NCBI GenBank assembly: GCA_903829815.1
Contig: CAIKRR010000094.1
Location: 52,186 to 116,185 of the forward strand
Direction: 5' to 3'
Origin: an uncultured Pseudomonadota bacterium
GTDB lineage: Bacteria; Pseudomonadota; Gammaproteobacteria; Burkholderiales; SG8-39
Length of the DNA: 64,000 bases
Shown: positions 62,436 to 64,000 of the stretch, piece after piece
Position numbering within the stretch: the first letter of the stretch is position 1
How the letters are laid out: each line of letters starts with the position of its first letter
Translations under genes and position numbers: made by a program
Notes under the pieces: generated by a model
The model's database searches: none
Seen by the model: only the letters and a program-made list of their open reading frames with translations
What the model was told of the DNA's origin: nothing

Positions 62436-63732
62436 CCCGCATATCATCCAGCAGTACGACTCTCCGCATCAGTTCGAGCCGCTGATGCCTGCGGAGCCCC
62501 TGCTCGCGCCCTTGCTGGAGAAGGCCGGCGACCTGATGCGCAAGGCCACGGCCCTCGGGGCAGCCTCCGGCAAGACTGCGCAAACCGAACTGCGCAAGCT
62601 CCTGCGCAGCATGAACTCGTACTACACCAACCGGATCGAGGGTGAGCACACCCGCCCCAGCGACATCGAGCGCGCGCTGCAGCAGGACTTTTCCGCCAAC
62701 GCCGACCTCGCGCGCAAGCAGCGCCTGGCCGTCGCCCACATCCGCACCGAAGCCCTGTGCGAAGGTCAAGTCGACCGCAAGCTCGAGGCCGACGGCCCAG
62801 ATGCCGCCAGATGGCTCTATTCGCCTGAAGCACTGATCTGGCTGCACAAGGAGCTGTTCCGCGACCTTCCTGAGGACGACCTGCGGCTGGCCGATGGCAG
62901 CACCCTGGTGCCCGGCGAGCTTCGCCAGCGCGGTGTGGCGGTCGGCCGGTACGAGGCGCCGACAGCGCAGTCGCTGCCCCGCTTCATCGAGCGCTGGCAG
63001 CAGGTGTACGGCAGCATCCGGCGGGGGGAAGCTTCCGTCGTCGCCCTGGCTGCTGCGCACCATCGGCTGGCGTGGACACACCCCTTCCGGGACGGAAATG
63101 GCCGGGTCACCCGGCTGCACACCCACCTGCTCCTGCACGCCTGGGGGCTCACGGACGGCCTGTGGTCCCCCTTGCGGGGATACGCCCGCACCGAATCGAA
63201 GTACAAAGCCCTGCTGCAGGCTGCCGACGAGGACCGTCGCGGAGATCTCGACGGACGGGGCAACCTCACCCAGGCTGGGCTGGTGCAGTGGATCGAGTAC
63301 ACCCTGGATGTCTGCCTCGACCAGGTCGAGTTCATGGCCCGCCAACTGGATGTGCAGGGCATGCAGGACCGCATCCGCGCGGCCCTCGCCTACGAGACGG
63401 CTGCGGTGAAGTCAGGGGTTCGGGAGGAGGCGCTGCTTCCCCTGCACTACCTCTTCGCCACGCAAGGCGAGCTCGGACGTGCGCAGTTCAAGGCCATGAC
63501 CGGCCTGGGCGAGCGCGTGGCCACCGCCACGCTGTCAGCGCTGCTCGCTCGCGGGTTCCTCACCACGGACTCCCCTTACGGGAGCCTGCAGTTTGGCATC
63601 CCACGTCATGCGCTTCGCTTCTACTTCCCCGCCTTGTGGCCGGAGGCGGAGCAGGATCAGGATCTGCTCGATGGCGAGGTCGGGCTGGCTGCCGTGCCTC
63701 GCGGCACATCGCGACGCAGTCCCCCGGTCTGA
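62431..63732 (+). CDS. Fic family protein
   Basis: This 433 aa protein has the Fic core motif HPFRDGNGR (about residue 217) and, upstream, the inhibitory helix motif TNRIEG (S/T-x3-E-G), so it is a self-inhibited class II Fic. A C-terminal winged-helix region (FKAMTGLGERVATATLSALLARGFL) follows. It AMPylates or otherwise modifies target proteins, perhaps as a toxin. I use GTG at 62431; an ATG at 62374 is possible. It is divergent from the wHTH-like gene. Confidence 0.9.
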   Translation: MNPHIIQQYDSPHQFEPLMPAEPLLAPLLEKAGDLMRKATALGAASGKTAQTELRKLLRSMNSYYTNRIEGEHTRPSDIERALQQDFSANADLARKQRLAVAHIRTEALCEGQVDRKLEADGPDAARWLYSPEALIWLHKELFRDLPEDDLRLADGSTLVPGELRQRGVAVGRYEAPTAQSLPRFIERWQQVYGSIRRGEASVVALAAAHHRLAWTHPFRDGNGRVTRLHTHLLLHAWGLTDGLWSPLRGYARTESKYKALLQAADEDRRGDLDGRGNLTQAGLVQWIEYTLDVCLDQVEFMARQLDVQGMQDRIRAALAYETAAVKSGVREEALLPLHYLFATQGELGRAQFKAMTGLGERVATATLSALLARGFLTTDSPYGSLQFGIPRHALRFYFPALWPEAEQDQDLLDGEVGLAAVPRGTSRRSPPV

Positions 63733-63851
63733 CGCGATCGGAGCGCCGACCACCCGTCGCACACCCTTGACTACGATTTTTCACACCCAAGGGCAACTCC
63801 CGGAGATCGCTGCGCGCCCTACCCCGTCCCCTCACGGAACCGGAGAGCGCC

Positions 63852-64000
63852 ATGCTGCCCATCCCCACGCCCACTTCGCGCGAAGCCCTTTACCAGGAGC
63901 TGTGGACCCGCCCCATTCCCGAGCTCTTGAACCGCTACGGCGTGTGCGAGCTCACCTTCCTGACCACCTGCCGCCGACTGCACCTGCCGGTACCGGCGCG
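63852..64000 (+). CDS. N-terminus of a mobile-element-associated HTH-like protein (cut by window edge)
   Basis: From ATG at 63852 with GGAGAG upstream, about 49 codons run to the edge: SREALYQELWTRPIPELLNRYGVCELTFLTTCRRLHLPVPA. This matches the pattern of proteins with R-E-x-L-Y-x-x-V-W-x-x-P and K-x-C-R-R-L-x-x-P-x-P found in integrative elements. The rest is outside, so the function cannot be judged. Confidence 0.55.
   Translation, partial: MLPIPTPTSREALYQELWTRPIPELLNRYGVCELTFLTTCRRLHLPVPA

Noticed and set aside
1..64000. tRNA, rRNA, CRISPR arrays and complete insertion sequences
   Set aside because: None was seen on reading both strands. No transposase or integrase gene could be recognised, although the right-hand 12 kb looks mobile in origin.

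Overview
The window is high-GC DNA from a beta-proteobacterium, most likely Burkholderiales. Three things point there: the aerobic benzoyl-CoA (box) pathway in the Azoarcus/Burkholderia style, five orphan Bug-type (TctC) solute receptors typical of Alcaligenaceae and Comamonadaceae, and a feoA-feoB-small protein iron operon. I cannot fix the genus. No rRNA, tRNA or CRISPR array was seen.

Layout. 1-9.6 kb: box pathway. A benzoate-CoA ligase (cut by the window edge) and boxD read leftward. boxR, boxC, boxB and boxA, a [2Fe-2S] ferredoxin and an amidohydrolase read rightward. Two near-identical BoxR-operator candidates lie before boxR and before boxC. 9.6-13.5 kb: 5-hydroxyisourate hydrolase, an MDR oxidoreductase and a leftward feoA-feoB operon with a textbook Fur box. 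13.5-15.8 kb: a tight three-gene unit of a P450-like protein without a visible ExxR motif, a free-standing acyl carrier protein and a possible LpxL-like acyltransferase. 15.9-34 kb: chromosomal metabolism, including five Bug receptors, a large beta-helix lipoprotein, PEP carboxylase, a double-hotdog thioesterase, a TPP enzyme, ArsH, and a truncated SOUL gene. 34-36.4 kb: a sorbosone-dehydrogenase-like lipoprotein and a cytochrome b561.

36.4-46.1 kb is the most intriguing chromosomal block. An OpgH-like glucosyltransferase leads into overlapping genes for a RibD-type reductase, a zinc-less MDR protein, a PTPS-fold protein that has lost its catalytic residues, a GT4 glycosyltransferase and a methyltransferase. 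This looks like an uncharacterised pterin-type or glycosylated-cofactor pathway. It runs tail-to-tail into an Fe-S photolyase/cryptochrome and a second photolyase-like protein that lacks the N-terminal antenna domain.

46-51.7 kb: a P-type cation ATPase, then a lower-GC pair (a 644-residue orphan and an FkbM-like methyltransferase). 51.7-64 kb is an accessory region. It holds a helicase fragment, a three-gene orphan operon, a DCC protein with a frameshifted partner, two HigBA modules, stress genes (DUF3309, CsbD, BON), an AbiE module with a nonsense codon in the toxin, a wHTH-like gene, a Fic protein and a partial mobile-element gene. The two HigBA operons and the AbiE operon are each followed at the 3' end by a copy of the same 180-330 bp degenerate sequence ending in codons for Glu-Trp-Glu-stop, a cassette-like arrangement.
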